A stretch of 5,831 nucleotides of DNA, taken from NCBI GenBank assembly GCA_026708165.1, contig JAPOVO010000040.1, positions 1 through 5,831 of the forward strand, read 5' to 3'. This document shows, in pieces, positions 5,663 through 5,831 of the stretch (position 1 is its first letter; every line of letters begins with the position of its first letter). This DNA comes from Chloroflexota bacterium. GTDB taxonomy: Bacteria; Chloroflexota; UBA11872; VXNJ01. Both the position numbers and the translations under genes were made by a program. The notes beneath the pieces are model-generated. The model searched no databases and was not told the DNA's origin. It saw nothing but the letters and a program-made list of their open reading frames with translations.

Positions 5663-5831
5663 ATGCGATTAGATCACGCCAAACCGGAGACTTTCTCCAA
5701 GCGTATTTCGATACGCCGGTTAGCCGTTAGAAACTCCCACCTGAAGTTGCAGCGCGCCCGATTTACAGCGGCCACGGCGCTGCTTTACGTCGCCGCCGCT
5801 CTGGCATTTACGTACCCGCTGTGGCTGACTC
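5663..5831 (+). CDS. Start of a third membrane protein, truncated by the window edge
   Basis: The frame is open from the TGA at 5639-5641 to the end of the window. From ATG 5663 it reads 56 residues: a basic, polar leader of about 32 residues, then a hydrophobic stretch, TAATALLYVAAALAFTYPLW (residues ~34-53). A first helix ending in TYPLWL is common in GT-C-like and YfhO-like glycan membrane proteins, so this may be another envelope glycosylation protein; that is inference from very little sequence. No ribosome binding site precedes ATG 5663. A TTG at 5747, just before the hydrophobic segment, is an alternative start. That alternative would leave the hairpin at 5701-5716 in the untranslated leader. 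The same strand and close spacing suggest one cluster with genes 1 and 2. Confidence 0.6.
   Translation, partial: MRLDHAKPETFSKRISIRRLAVRNSHLKLQRARFTAATALLYVAAALAFTYPLWLT
5701..5716 (+). other. Small hairpin with TTCG loop at the start of the third gene
   Basis: GCGTAT (5701-5706) and ATACGC (5711-5716) form a perfect 6-bp stem closed by TTCG, a loop sequence known to stabilise RNA hairpins, although here the closing pair is U-A rather than the classical C-G. No T-run follows. If the third gene starts at TTG 5747 the hairpin would sit in its leader; if at ATG 5663 it lies inside the coding sequence. Confidence 0.35.

Noticed and set aside
1..5831. CRISPR array or tandem repeats
   Set aside because: No regularly spaced direct repeats are visible anywhere in the window.

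Overview
The window looks like a piece of a fairly GC-rich bacterial chromosome. It carries two complete genes for large membrane proteins, the beginning of a third, and about 1.1 kb of gene-poor DNA on the left. The style of the proteins (multi-pass membrane proteins with big extracytoplasmic beta-type domains, and a GT-C-like first loop with FPP...PWNPG...YHYG) reminds me of uncharacterised envelope proteins in Chloroflexota genomes. That placement is inference; no rRNA, tRNA or marker gene is present to confirm it.

Layout. Positions 1-1140 hold no gene I can support. They contain several perfect inverted repeats (22-41; 54-61 with 133-140; two abutting palindromes at 197-212; a 16-bp palindrome at 307-322; a compact hairpin at 440-455) and only short, overlapping, unrecognised reading frames, mostly on the minus strand. 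From about 1124 or 1208 to 2647 lies gene 1, an eight-helix membrane protein with glutamate-rich helices and an extracytoplasmic beta-type domain between helices 7 and 8. Gene 2 (2658-5504) follows after 10 bases. It is a 948-residue protein with about 12-13 N-terminal membrane segments and a ~440-residue C-terminal extracytoplasmic part, best read as a GT-C-type glycosyltransferase-like protein. Between them a five-codon frame links the stop of gene 1 to the start of gene 2 through two ATGA overlaps, so translation is probably coupled.

After gene 2 there is a short non-coding gap. Inside it, 5594-5634 matches the last-helix coding region of gene 1 (2523-2563) at 34 of 41 bases without gaps and keeps the peptide FTSDW..PV.I.Q. 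This is best explained as the remnant of a second, decayed copy of gene 1. A third membrane-protein gene opens at about 5663 and runs off the right edge.

Together this suggests a cluster of membrane proteins acting on lipid-linked sugars or surface glycans that has grown by duplication and lost at least one member. No substrate can be named from the sequence. No CRISPR array, tRNA, rRNA or intact mobile element was found.
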